64,000 nt of DNA from contig NZ_ML214297.1 of assembly GCF_004698125.1 (NCBI RefSeq), positions 1,240,001 through 1,304,000 of the forward strand. The letters are read 5' to 3'. Both the position numbers and the translations under genes were made by a program. The notes under the pieces were generated by a model. That model was not told the DNA's origin. It saw nothing but the letters and a program-made list of their open reading frames with translations, and made no database searches. The stretch comes from Halosimplex halophilum. Lineage in GTDB: Archaea; Halobacteriota; Halobacteria; Halobacteriales; Haloarculaceae. Of the stretch, positions 25,135 to 33,374 are shown piece after piece. The stretch's first letter is position 1. Each line of letters begins with the position of its first letter.

Positions 25135-26475
25135 ATGGGGTACGTCGCTGTCACCGCCGGCGAGGAGATCATCGAGCGCGCGGCGGACCTCTTCGAGAAG
25201 CAGCGCCTCGACGGCGACTCGGCCACGCTGTCGGTCGACCAGCTCGACGACCAGCTCTCCAGGCTGACCGCCCAGGCGATGAGCGAGGGCGGGCTCTACG
25301 CCCCGCGGCTCGCCGCGCTGGCGGTCAAGCAGGCCCAGGGCGACACCGTCGAGGCCGCCTTCCTCCTGCGGGCCTACCGCTCGACGCTCGAACGGTGGGA
25401 GGAGACCGAGCCGGTCGACCCCGACGAGCTGTTTGCGACCCGCCGGGTCTCCCCCGCCTACAAGGACGTGCCCGGGGGCCAGATCCTCGGCCCGACGAAG
25501 GACTACACCCAGCGGCTGCTCGATTTCGACCTCGACGGCGAAGCGGGGAGGGACGGGCCGGCCGACCGTGACGCGGGGGTCGGTCCCGGTGACGCGGCGG
25601 ACGGTCCGACCGACCCCACCGCCGACTGGGACCTCCCGGAGGGCGAGCCGACGACGGTGGAGAACGTCATGGAGATCCTCCGGGCGGACGGCCTCGTCCA
25701 CGACCCCGACGCGGACGCCGACGGGGCCGGGGACGGGACCGACGACGGAGCGGACAGTGGAGCCGACGACGAGTGGGGCGAGCCGGCGGACACGACGCGG
25801 GAGTCGGTCACCCACCCGCCCGGCCGCGACGCGGTGCTCCAGGAGCTCGCACGCGGCGAGACGGGCGCGGTGACCGCGCTGGGCTACTCGGCGATGCGCG
25901 GCTACGGCCAGGTCCACCCGACGCTCGCCGAGGTGCGCGTCGGGAAGCTCCCCGTGCGGATCACCCACCCTTACACCGGCGAGGCGGTCCGCGTGACCGA
26001 CGCGGAAGTCACCGAGTCCGAGGCGGTCGTCCCCGTCTACGAGAAGCGCGAGGACCCCCAGTTCGCCTTCGGCTACGGCCTCTCCTTCGGCCGCAACGAG
26101 CGCAAGGCCATCGCGATGACGGTCCTCGACGCCTCGATCCAGCTCGACGGCGCCGACGAACCCGCCGAGGACCCCGAGTTCGTCCTCGACAACGTCGACG
26201 GGATGGATTCGTTCGGGTTCATCGAGCACCTCAAGCTCCCCCACTACGTCACCTTCCAGAGCATCCTCGACCGCATCCGCGCCATCCGGGAGGGGCGCGA
26301 CCACGACCCCGACGCGGACGGCGACCCCGACGCGGACGGCGACCCCGACGCGGACGGCGACCCCGACCCCGACGCGGACGGCGACTCCGACCCCGACGCG
26401 GACGGGCCCCCGGACGGGGAGACCGACCCGGAGACCGACGAACCGGTGGCGACCGCGGGAGGCGACGATGACTGA
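25135..26475 (+). CDS. phnI: C-P lyase core subunit PhnI with acidic insertions
   Basis: 446 aa against about 355 in bacteria. The core is intact: GYVAVTAGEEIIERAA at the start, KQAQGDTVEAAFLLRAYRST, the central GETGAVTALGYSAMRGYGQ, and the C-terminal FAFGYGLSFGRNERKAIAM. In the known pathway PhnI provides the nucleosidase/transferase activity with PhnG, H and L. Two acidic, Asp-rich insertions are present: one of about 60 residues around 140-220 and a C-terminal tail with DPDADG repeats from about residue 384. The tail overlaps phnJ by eight nucleotides. The insertions look like halophilic low-complexity linkers. Confidence 0.93.
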   Translation: MGYVAVTAGEEIIERAADLFEKQRLDGDSATLSVDQLDDQLSRLTAQAMSEGGLYAPRLAALAVKQAQGDTVEAAFLLRAYRSTLERWEETEPVDPDELFATRRVSPAYKDVPGGQILGPTKDYTQRLLDFDLDGEAGRDGPADRDAGVGPGDAADGPTDPTADWDLPEGEPTTVENVMEILRADGLVHDPDADADGAGDGTDDGADSGADDEWGEPADTTRESVTHPPGRDAVLQELARGETGAVTALGYSAMRGYGQVHPTLAEVRVGKLPVRITHPYTGEAVRVTDAEVTESEAVVPVYEKREDPQFAFGYGLSFGRNERKAIAMTVLDASIQLDGADEPAEDPEFVLDNVDGMDSFGFIEHLKLPHYVTFQSILDRIRAIREGRDHDPDADGDPDADGDPDADGDPDPDADGDSDPDADGPPDGETDPETDEPVATAGGDDD

Positions 26476-27583
26476 CCGCGGCACCGAAACGACCGCCGCG
26501 TCGCCGGCAGACGACGCGACCGACGGCGACTCGACGGCCGCCGACGATTGCGCCGGCGAGGCAGTCGGCGCCGACTCGGTCGCCGCGGCCGTCGAGGGCC
26601 TCTCGGGCGGGGGGCCGTCGGGGTACAACTACGCCTATCTCGACGAGCACACGAAACGCGAGGTGCGCCGGGCGGTCCTGAAGGGGATCGCGATCCCCGG
26701 CCACCAGGTGCCGTTCGCCTCGCGCCCGATGCCGCTGGCCCGCGGGTGGGGCACCGGCGGCATCCAGACCTCCCTGTCGCTGCTCGGTCCCGAGGACACC
26801 TTCAAGGTCATCGACCAGGGGAGCGACGAGAGCGTCAACGCCGCCAACGTCCGCCGGCTCGCCGAGACGACCGCGAACGTCGAGACCGCCACCGACACCA
26901 CCGAGGCCGACGTGGTCCAGACGCGCCACCGGATCCCCGAGGAGGTCCTGACCGACGACCAGATCCTCGTCCTCCAGGTCCCGATCACCGACCCGCTCCG
27001 GAAGGTCGACTCCTCGGACGCCGCCAACCGGCGCCGCCACGCCCACGCCAACTACGGGAAGATGTGGGTCCACCTCTACGAGAACGTCGTCGAGTGGGGC
27101 GAGATCCAGATCGCCAGCCGCTACCCGGTGATGGTCGCCGACCGCTACCTGATGGACCCCTCGCCCATCCCGCGGTGGGACGTGCCGAAACTCGACGACG
27201 CCGACACCCTCTTCCTGTTCGCCGCCGGCCGCGAGGCGCGGATCTACGCCGTTCCGCCCCACACCGAGGTCGAACCGCTCGCCTTCGAGGACGAGTCGTT
27301 CCAGGTCGAGCGGTTCCCCGACCAGGCCTGCCGGTCATGCGGCTCGACGGACACCTACCTCACCGAGGTCGAGACCGACGACGGCGACCGGCTGTACGTC
27401 TGCAACGACACGAGCTTCTGCCTCAAACGGCAGGACGACCCCGCGCTCGCGAAGGACCACCACCTCGACCGCGACGGCGTCGACTGGGGGCCGGGGACGC
27501 CGGGCAGGCCGCCGGTGGACGGGACCGCCGAGGCCGCGGACAGCGGAGAAGGGGCCGACGGCGAGGGAGGTGACGGCGCGTGA
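26468..27583 (+). CDS. phnJ: C-P lyase radical SAM subunit PhnJ
   Basis: 371 aa. An acidic N-terminal extension (about 1-50) precedes a highly conserved core starting SGYNYAYLDEHTKREVRRA. Catalytic cysteines are present: CRSC, then 20 residues, C, five residues, C in CNDTSFC. The first three would bind the 4Fe-4S cluster and the last is the thiyl-radical cysteine; E. coli has 21 residues in the long spacer, so this is one shorter. It cleaves the carbon-phosphorus bond to give a hydrocarbon and 5-phosphoribosyl 1,2-cyclic phosphate. The C-terminus ends in an acidic tail. Coupled to phnK by a four-base overlap. Confidence 0.95.
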   Translation: MTDRGTETTAASPADDATDGDSTAADDCAGEAVGADSVAAAVEGLSGGGPSGYNYAYLDEHTKREVRRAVLKGIAIPGHQVPFASRPMPLARGWGTGGIQTSLSLLGPEDTFKVIDQGSDESVNAANVRRLAETTANVETATDTTEADVVQTRHRIPEEVLTDDQILVLQVPITDPLRKVDSSDAANRRRHAHANYGKMWVHLYENVVEWGEIQIASRYPVMVADRYLMDPSPIPRWDVPKLDDADTLFLFAAGREARIYAVPPHTEVEPLAFEDESFQVERFPDQACRSCGSTDTYLTEVETDDGDRLYVCNDTSFCLKRQDDPALAKDHHLDRDGVDWGPGTPGRPPVDGTAEAADSGEGADGEGGDGA

Positions 27584-28410
27584 CGCTGCTGGAGGCGACG
27601 GACCTGGAGACGGTCTACGGCGACCCCTGCGGCGAGTGCGTCGCGCGGACCGGCGACGAGGCGGGCACCAACCAGTGCCCGGTCTGCGGCGCGGTCGTCG
27701 CCTGCGCGGACGTGTCGCTCGACGTCGAACCCGGCGAGGTGCTGGGTATCGTCGGCGAGTCGGGGTCGGGCAAGTCCAGCGTCGCGGAGCTGCTCGCGCT
27801 CGAACGGAACGCCGACGGGCACACGGGCGGCGACGTGCGCCTGCGCGGCCACGACGGCAACCTGCTGGCGGCCGACTACGAGACGCGCCACCGCCTGCGG
27901 ACGGGCGAGATCGGGCTCGTCCACCAGCACATCCGCGACGGGCTGAACCTGGCGTTCACCGGCGGCGGGAACGTCGCCGAGAAGCTGCTCGCGGCGGGCG
28001 AGCGGTCGTTCGGCGACGTGCGCGAGCGAGTCCGCGAGCTCTACGAGGCGACCGAGGTCCCCGTCGACCGGATGGACGACCCGGCCGAGACCTACAGCGG
28101 CGGGATGCAGCGCCGCGTGCAGATCGCCCGCGCGCTGGCCACGGACCCCGAGGTCGTGGTCCTCGACGAGCCGACGACCGGGCTCGACGTGAGCGTCCAG
28201 GCGCGCGTCCTCGACATGTTCCGGCGCATCCAGCGCGAGGCGGACGTGGCCGCCGTCGTCGTCAGCCACGATCTGGGCGTCGTCCGATTGCTCGCCGACC
28301 GGACCCTGGTCATGCGCCACGGCCGCGTCGTCGAGCGCGGCCTGACGGACCGCGTCATGGAGGACCCGCACCACGAGTACACGCAGACCCTGATCAACTC
28401 GGTCATATGA
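27580..28410 (+). CDS. phnK: C-P lyase ATP-binding protein PhnK
   Basis: 276 aa from GTG. A Cys cluster at residues 17, 20, 33, 36 and 42 (CxxC-x12-CxxC-x5-C) precedes the ABC domain, which has GESGSGKSS, the TYSGGMQRRVQ signature and VVLDEPTTGLD. PhnK is known to bind the PhnGHIJ core and couple ATP hydrolysis to the complex. The Cys cluster could bind zinc or an iron-sulfur centre. The start overlaps the phnJ stop and the stop overlaps the phnL start. Confidence 0.93.
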   Translation: MTLLEATDLETVYGDPCGECVARTGDEAGTNQCPVCGAVVACADVSLDVEPGEVLGIVGESGSGKSSVAELLALERNADGHTGGDVRLRGHDGNLLAADYETRHRLRTGEIGLVHQHIRDGLNLAFTGGGNVAEKLLAAGERSFGDVRERVRELYEATEVPVDRMDDPAETYSGGMQRRVQIARALATDPEVVVLDEPTTGLDVSVQARVLDMFRRIQREADVAAVVVSHDLGVVRLLADRTLVMRHGRVVERGLTDRVMEDPHHEYTQTLINSVI

Positions 28411-29138
28411 CAGACGTTCTCACCGTCGAGGGGCTCTCGAAGACCTTCGACATGCACGCGCTCGGCGACAAGCGAGTCGTCGGGCTGGACGACGTAACGT
28501 TCGCCCTCCGCCGCGGCGAGTTCCTCGCCGTCGTCGGCGAGTCCGGCAGCGGGAAGTCCTCGCTGCTGAAGTGCCTCTACCGCACCTACGACCCCACGGC
28601 CGGCTCGGCCGAGTACCACCCCGAAGACGTGGACCTGGCGACCTGCGACGACCGGACGGTGATGGCCCTGCGCGATTCGGCCGTCGGCTACACCTCGCAG
28701 TTCCTCGACGAGATCCCCCGCGTCCCGGCGGTCGACGTGGTCTCGCGGCCGCTGCGCGAGCGCGGGACCGACCCCGAGGCGGCCCGCGAGCGCGCCCGGG
28801 AACTGCTCGACGCGCTCGGGCTCCCCGAGGCGCTGTGGGACGCCTACCCGGCGACGTTCTCGGGCGGCGAGCGCCAGCGGGTCAACCTCGCGCAGGCGCT
28901 CGCGCCCGAGCCGGATCTACTGTTGCTCGACGAGCCGACGAGCGCGCTCGACCCCGAGACGCGCGCCGCCGCGGTCGAGTTGCTCTCGACGGCGACCGCC
29001 GAGGAGACGGCCGTCATCGGCGTCTTCCACGACCGCGAGGTCGTCGAGTCGGTCGCCGACCGCGTCGCCGTGCTCGACGACGGCCGCCTCCAGCGGGTCG
29101 TCCCCGTCGCGGAGTTCTCCGGGGAGGTGGTGGCGTGA
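28407..29138 (+). CDS. phnL: C-P lyase ATP-binding protein PhnL
   Basis: 243 aa. ABC ATPase with GESGSGKSS, FSGGERQRVNLAQAL and LLLLDEPTSALDP; the segment SKTFDMHALG, then VGLDDVTFALRRGEFLAVVG matches PhnL. It assists the PhnGHI-dependent transfer of phosphonate to ATP. The start is the ATG 28407 that overlaps the phnK stop. A longer upstream frame is a shadow of phnK. Confidence 0.93.
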   Translation: MTDVLTVEGLSKTFDMHALGDKRVVGLDDVTFALRRGEFLAVVGESGSGKSSLLKCLYRTYDPTAGSAEYHPEDVDLATCDDRTVMALRDSAVGYTSQFLDEIPRVPAVDVVSRPLRERGTDPEAARERARELLDALGLPEALWDAYPATFSGGERQRVNLAQALAPEPDLLLLDEPTSALDPETRAAAVELLSTATAEETAVIGVFHDREVVESVADRVAVLDDGRLQRVVPVAEFSGEVVA

Positions 29139-30313
29139 ACGGGACCGGCGAGTCGGCCGCGACGGTCGCGGACCGGACGGACGCCTTCGCCGTCACCGAC
29201 GCCCGCGTCGTTACGCCCGACGCCGTCGTCGACGGGGGCGTCCGGATCGAGGGCGACCGCATCGTCGACGTGGGCGAGGTCGACACCGACGGGGCCGTCG
29301 GGATCGACGCCGACGGGCAGTTCCTCCTCCCGGGGCTGGTGGACCTGCACGGCGACGACATCGAGTCGCACCTCCACCCGCGGTCGGGCGCGCGCATGGA
29401 CACGCACATGGCGCTCGCCGCGGCGGACCGCGCGAACATCGCCGCCGGGATCACGACGAAGTTCCACGCCATCTCCTTCGAGACCGACCCCGACTCGGGC
29501 CGGTCGCCGGAGCTCGGCGCCGAGATCACCGCGGCCGTCGACGCCGCCGAGGACCTGCTGGCCGACCACCGGATCCACGCCCGCTGCGAGGTCACGGAGG
29601 CCGACTGCGTCGAGGCGGTCCTCGACGTGGTCTCGGCGGGCGACGCGGACCTCGTCTCGGTGATGAGCCACATCCCCGGCAAGGGGCAGTTCCGCGACCG
29701 GGAGGCGTTCGTCGAGTACTACCGCGAGTCGGACAACCACACCGTCGCGGAGGCCGAGGAGATGATCGCCGAGCGCGGCGACATCGAGCTGGCGACGCTC
29801 CACGAGCGCGTCGAGCGGGTCGTCGAACGGGCCCACGACGCGGGCGCCGTGACGGCCTCCCACGACGACGAGGACCCCGCCGAGGTCGAGCGCCTCGCCG
29901 AGACCGGCGTCGACGTGACCGAGTACCCGATCACCATGGAGACCGCCCGACGGGCCGCCGACCTCGGGATGACCGTCGCGATGGGCGCGCCGAACCTCGT
30001 CCGCGGCGAGAGCCAGTGGGGCAACCTGGAGACCGCCGCCGCCATCGACGCCGGCGTCGTCGACGCGCTCGTCGCCGACTACCACCCGCTGTCGATGCTC
30101 GCCGGCGCGTTCGTCGACACCGGCGAACCGCTCCCCGAACGGGTCGCTCGCGTGACGGCCAACCCCGCCGCGGCCGTCGGCCTGTCCGACCGCGGCCGGC
30201 TCGAGACCGGGGCGCGGGCCGACCTCGTGCTCGTCGACCGCGACCCCACCCCGACCGTGAGCCGCGCGTTCGTCGCGGGCGAGCCGGTCTACCGCGCGGA
30301 GGGGTCGCGATGA
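29135..30313 (+). CDS. phnM: Alpha-D-ribose 1-methylphosphonate 5-triphosphate diphosphatase PhnM
   Basis: 392 aa from GTG. Amidohydrolase-fold metal motif GLVDLHGDDIESHLHPRSG (His72, Asp74), MSHIPGKGQF and SHDDEDP for metal and catalysis, and YHPLSML near the C-terminus. It releases pyrophosphate from the ribose 5-triphosphate phosphonate made by PhnGHIL, giving the PhnJ substrate. Overlaps phnL upstream and the TIM-barrel gene downstream by four bases each. Confidence 0.94.
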   Translation: MNGTGESAATVADRTDAFAVTDARVVTPDAVVDGGVRIEGDRIVDVGEVDTDGAVGIDADGQFLLPGLVDLHGDDIESHLHPRSGARMDTHMALAAADRANIAAGITTKFHAISFETDPDSGRSPELGAEITAAVDAAEDLLADHRIHARCEVTEADCVEAVLDVVSAGDADLVSVMSHIPGKGQFRDREAFVEYYRESDNHTVAEAEEMIAERGDIELATLHERVERVVERAHDAGAVTASHDDEDPAEVERLAETGVDVTEYPITMETARRAADLGMTVAMGAPNLVRGESQWGNLETAAAIDAGVVDALVADYHPLSMLAGAFVDTGEPLPERVARVTANPAAAVGLSDRGRLETGARADLVLVDRDPTPTVSRAFVAGEPVYRAEGSR

Positions 30314-31119
30314 GCTCCGTCGGCGCCGCGATGGACGTGCGCTTCGGCGCCACCGTCGCGGAGTTCGTCGCCTACCTCGACGAACTGGGCCTCTCGCATC
30401 TGGAACTCAAGCGGGAGTACCTCCACGGCCACCCCGATGCCCCCGACCCCGAGACGGTCGGCGAGATCGCCGACGAGTACGGCGTGACCGTCACCTACCA
30501 CGCGCCGTTCCGCGACTGGAACGCGGGCAGCTTCAACGACGCCGTCCGCGAGGCGTCGGTCGACCAGGTCAAGCGGACCATCGACGACGCGGCCGCGGCC
30601 GACGCGGGCGCCGTCGTCGTCCACGGCGGTTCGGTCCCGACGCGCTACCCCGAGTGGGTCCGCGAGACCGCCCGCGAACACGCCCACCGCTCGCTCGCCG
30701 AGTGCGCCCAGTACGCCCAGCTGGTCGGCGTCCCGCTCTGCCTGGAGAACCAGCCGGTCGACGACCAGCGGCGCCGCTACACGACGACGCCCGAAGACCT
30801 CGAATCGATGCTCGACGAGGTGGCGGTGGCCCCCGAGTACCTCGGCGTCACGCTCGACGTGGGCCACGCCAAGGTCAACGGCTACCACTGGCGGAAGTTC
30901 GTCGACCGCTTCGGCGACCGCATCCGCGTCTGCCACCTCTCGGACAACGACGGGACCGCCGACGACCACGAACCGCTCCCCGACTACCGGCGCATCGTCG
31001 ACGCCGTCCCCGCCGACTACTTCGCCTTCGAGATGAAGTCGGTCGGCGACATCGCACGATGTATGGGAGTCGACCCCGAATCGGTCGACACCCCCCTCGC
31101 GACCCCGAGTGACCCATGA
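30310..31119 (+). CDS. Xylose isomerase-like TIM-barrel protein of the phn operon
   Basis: 269 aa. The AP-endonuclease/xylose-isomerase fold is shown by VTYHAPFRDWN, VVVHGGSVPTRYPEW, LCLENQPVDDQRRRY, GVTLDVGHAKVNG and VCHLSDNDG, which supply His, Glu and Asp metal ligands in the order typical of this superfamily. Substrate unknown; the family includes sugar-phosphate isomerases, epimerases and phosphodiester-cutting endonucleases. It sits where phnN/phnP would be expected, coupled by ATGA overlaps to phnM and to the next HAD gene, so it probably acts on a C-P lyase product. Confidence 0.82.
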   Translation: MSSVGAAMDVRFGATVAEFVAYLDELGLSHLELKREYLHGHPDAPDPETVGEIADEYGVTVTYHAPFRDWNAGSFNDAVREASVDQVKRTIDDAAAADAGAVVVHGGSVPTRYPEWVRETAREHAHRSLAECAQYAQLVGVPLCLENQPVDDQRRRYTTTPEDLESMLDEVAVAPEYLGVTLDVGHAKVNGYHWRKFVDRFGDRIRVCHLSDNDGTADDHEPLPDYRRIVDAVPADYFAFEMKSVGDIARCMGVDPESVDTPLATPSDP

Positions 31120-31778
31120 CAGGAACCTACGACGCGGTCGTCTTCGACCACGATGGCGTGCTCGTCGAACTCACCGAGATGGACCTGCTGCGCCGCGCCG
31201 CCCGCGCGGCCTTCGAATCCCACGGCGTCTCGGACCCGCCCGAGGCGCTCGTCGAACACGCGGCTAACGGCGAGCTCGACGACCTCGCCCGGGTCGAGGA
31301 CGCGCTGGACCTCTCGCTGGCCGACTACTGGGCCACTCGCGAGGACCACGCCGTCGCCCACCAGTGCGACGCCATCGAGTCCGGCGCCAAACCGCTGTAC
31401 GACGACGTGACCGCGCTGGCGGACCTCCCCCACCGGAAGGCCGTCGTCAGCAACAACCAGCACGAGACGGTCCGGTTCGTCGTCGACCACTACGACCTGG
31501 CCGACCACTTCGAGCACGTCGTCGGCCGCGACCCCACCGTCGAGGGCGCCCGCCGGCGCAAGCCAGAGCCCCACTACCTCGACGCCGCGCTCGACGAGCT
31601 GGGCACCCGCGACGCACTCTACGTCGGCGACTCCCCGAAAGACGTGGAAGTCGCCCACCGCGCGGGCGTCGACAGCGCCTTCCTCCGGCGCGACCACCGG
31701 GCCGACACCGTCCTCGACCGCGAGCCCACCTACGAGGTCGAGACGCTGACCGCGCTGGCCGAGCGGCTGGCCGACTGA
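31116..31778 (+). CDS. HAD-superfamily phosphatase of the phn operon
   Basis: 220 aa. Motif I is FDHDGVL (Asp11 nucleophile, Asp13), motif II is SNN, the lysine is in RRKPEPHY and motif IV is VGDSPKDVE. Helical cap after motif I. It belongs to the phosphoglycolate phosphatase-like group. Last gene of the coupled phnGHIJKLM-TIM-HAD series. A plausible role is dephosphorylating a ribose phosphate released by C-P lyase; this is inferred from position only. Confidence 0.8.
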   Translation: MTGTYDAVVFDHDGVLVELTEMDLLRRAARAAFESHGVSDPPEALVEHAANGELDDLARVEDALDLSLADYWATREDHAVAHQCDAIESGAKPLYDDVTALADLPHRKAVVSNNQHETVRFVVDHYDLADHFEHVVGRDPTVEGARRRKPEPHYLDAALDELGTRDALYVGDSPKDVEVAHRAGVDSAFLRRDHRADTVLDREPTYEVETLTALAERLAD

Positions 31779-31866
31779 CGGCTCCCGGGGCCCCAGCGCC
31801 GCCAGTCGCCCGGCAATTCGCGCGGATGGCACAACATACATTGCCCGGCCGGTGGTCGTCGTAGGT

Positions 31867-32547
31867 ATGCCACGCGAAGGATATCAGGAGAAACTCGACG
31901 CGCTACAGGAGGACGTGCTCTACATGAGCGAGGTCGTCCTCGAACGCCTGCGGATGGGCCTGGACGCCCTGGAGACCAAAGACGAGGATCTGGCCTGGGA
32001 AGTCATCGAGGGCGACCACGAGATCAACGACCTCTACCTCGACCTCGAACAGGACTGCATCGACCTGCTGGCGCTCCAGCAGCCGGTCGCCTCGGACCTG
32101 CGATTCATCGCCGCCTCGTTCAAGATCATCACCGACCTCGAACGCATCGCCGACCTCGCCACCAACCTCGGCGACTACACCCTCGAAGCCGAGCGCGACC
32201 TGTACCCCGACGTGGACATCCAGGAGATCGGGACGCTCGTCATCGAGATGGTCGAGGCCGCCATGGACGCCTACGAGTCGGAGGACGCCGACGCCTGCGT
32301 CGCCATCTCCGAACAGGACGACGCCATCGACGAGCGCTGCGAGGCCGCCTCCAGCACCATCGTCCGCGACCTCATCGAACGGGAGGTCGACGACGGCACC
32401 GGCGAGGAGGAGATCGAACAGCTCATGGCCGACGTGTCCCGCCTGCTGCTCACCGTTCGCGACCTCGAACGCGTCGGCGACCACGCCGTCAACATCGCCG
32501 CCCGCACCCTCTACATGGTCGAGAACTCCGACGAACTGATCTACTGA
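31867..32547 (+). CDS. phoU: Phosphate uptake regulator PhoU
   Basis: 226 aa. Two three-helix PhoU repeats with the metal-binding ELxxxxRL/DLERIADLATNLGDY and DLERVGDHAVNIA patterns. It is a stand-alone PhoU without a DNA-binding fusion, like the bacterial protein that links Pst transport to signalling. It closes the phosphorus island, 88 nt after the HAD gene. ATG 31867 is chosen over the in-frame GTG/ATG further up because it begins MPREGYQEKL, and the spacer TTGCCCGG carries the ACATACATTG element as TATA. Confidence 0.93.
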   Translation: MPREGYQEKLDALQEDVLYMSEVVLERLRMGLDALETKDEDLAWEVIEGDHEINDLYLDLEQDCIDLLALQQPVASDLRFIAASFKIITDLERIADLATNLGDYTLEAERDLYPDVDIQEIGTLVIEMVEAAMDAYESEDADACVAISEQDDAIDERCEAASSTIVRDLIEREVDDGTGEEEIEQLMADVSRLLLTVRDLERVGDHAVNIAARTLYMVENSDELIY

Positions 32548-32576
32548 GAACCACCTAGTTTCCATCTTTTTCCGCC

Positions 32577-32687
32577 GGGGGTATCCTCAGTCGCTACGCT
32601 CCTTGCGGGTACCCCCGACGCAAAAACATGGGTGAAAAAGGCCGCTCGCGCGGAGCGCGAGCGGTGAACCGGCGCCGTAGGCGCCGG
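32577..32687. repeat. Cluster of three hairpins (palindromic element)
   Basis: Three consecutive inverted repeats lie between phoU and a low-GC gene. The first pairs 32577-32586 with 32607-32616 (GGGGGTATCC with GGGTACCCCC, one G-U). The second is CCGCTCGCGC (32642-32651) with GCGCGAGCGG (32655-32664), separated by GGA. The third is CCGGCGCC (32669-32676) with GGCGCCGG (32680-32687), separated by GTA. The two latter are perfect. They may be terminators for phoU or a repetitive extragenic element. Confidence 0.8.
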
Positions 32688-32737
32688 ATGCTCAGTATAG
32701 GTTGCACAGGCATCGGTCAGTACAGTCTGTAGATACT

Positions 32738-33271
32738 TCAGACGAGACGAAATAGCGCGATACACCGCATCCAGTCTGAACCGTCGGGGTTTGGGACGTT
32801 GATACCTGCTGTGTACGTTCCTGTGTCCACAGTTGCTTCCTCGTTGATGAAATCCACGACTTCTCTAAAAGTCCACGTATGCGTTTCACCGGGCGAGAGC
32901 GTCAGTTGTCCATTACCAGATGAGCGTTTCTCAATCGGGTCCCATCCAGCGGACGACCTCTTCGTTATGGACCATTGGTATGGGTTAAACTCCAGTTCGG
33001 TCGATGATCTGTTGTGAAGCGTCAGTTCAACCGTTCCTGTTGACGCGTCCACCGTAGTTTGTGATGGGAGGAGATAGGCGCTCGCAGACCCTGTCTCGAC
33101 AGTATGTGAGCAGACGGCGGCCCCTGAATATGAATCGTGTGGTGGGCAATCGTACTTGGAGTGTAGAGTCGGTGTGATGGCGGAAGTCCCCGGCTCCGTT
33201 GCATCACTTGAACAACCAGCAAGTCCGGCCGTCGATGCACAGGTAGCGACAAGCAACTCCCTACGGTTCAT
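32738..33271 (-). CDS. Haloarchaeal lipoprotein of unknown function, lower GC
   Basis: 177 aa. Signal peptide with Tat-like NRRELLVATCASTAG and lipobox ending in GLAGC (Cys20). The mature part is a beta-sandwich-like domain (VELTLHNRSSTELEFNPYQW and LSPGETHTWTF), as in extracellular immunoglobulin-like or DUF lipoproteins. The codon use is far less GC-biased than its neighbours. It sits between phoU and radB beside the hairpin cluster, which suggests recent acquisition. Function unknown. Confidence 0.7.
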   Translation of the reverse strand: MNRRELLVATCASTAGLAGCSSDATEPGTSAITPTLHSKYDCPPHDSYSGAAVCSHTVETGSASAYLLPSQTTVDASTGTVELTLHNRSSTELEFNPYQWSITKRSSAGWDPIEKRSSGNGQLTLSPGETHTWTFREVVDFINEEATVDTGTYTAGINVPNPDGSDWMRCIALFRLV

Positions 33272-33374
33272 ATTCTCTCTCTGTCTCGTCTACACAAATG
33301 ACTGTGTGAGACGAAAAGGACTCTTTGAACGATAAGCACGCACACAGAACGGAAGACGACGCTTCGCCCGTCGA

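Noticed and set aside
24139-26628. 829-aa minus-strand frame opposite phnG, phnH and phnI
   Set aside because: Shadow frame covering three recognised C-P lyase genes; its VGVAVRVGV runs come from the DPDADG repeats.
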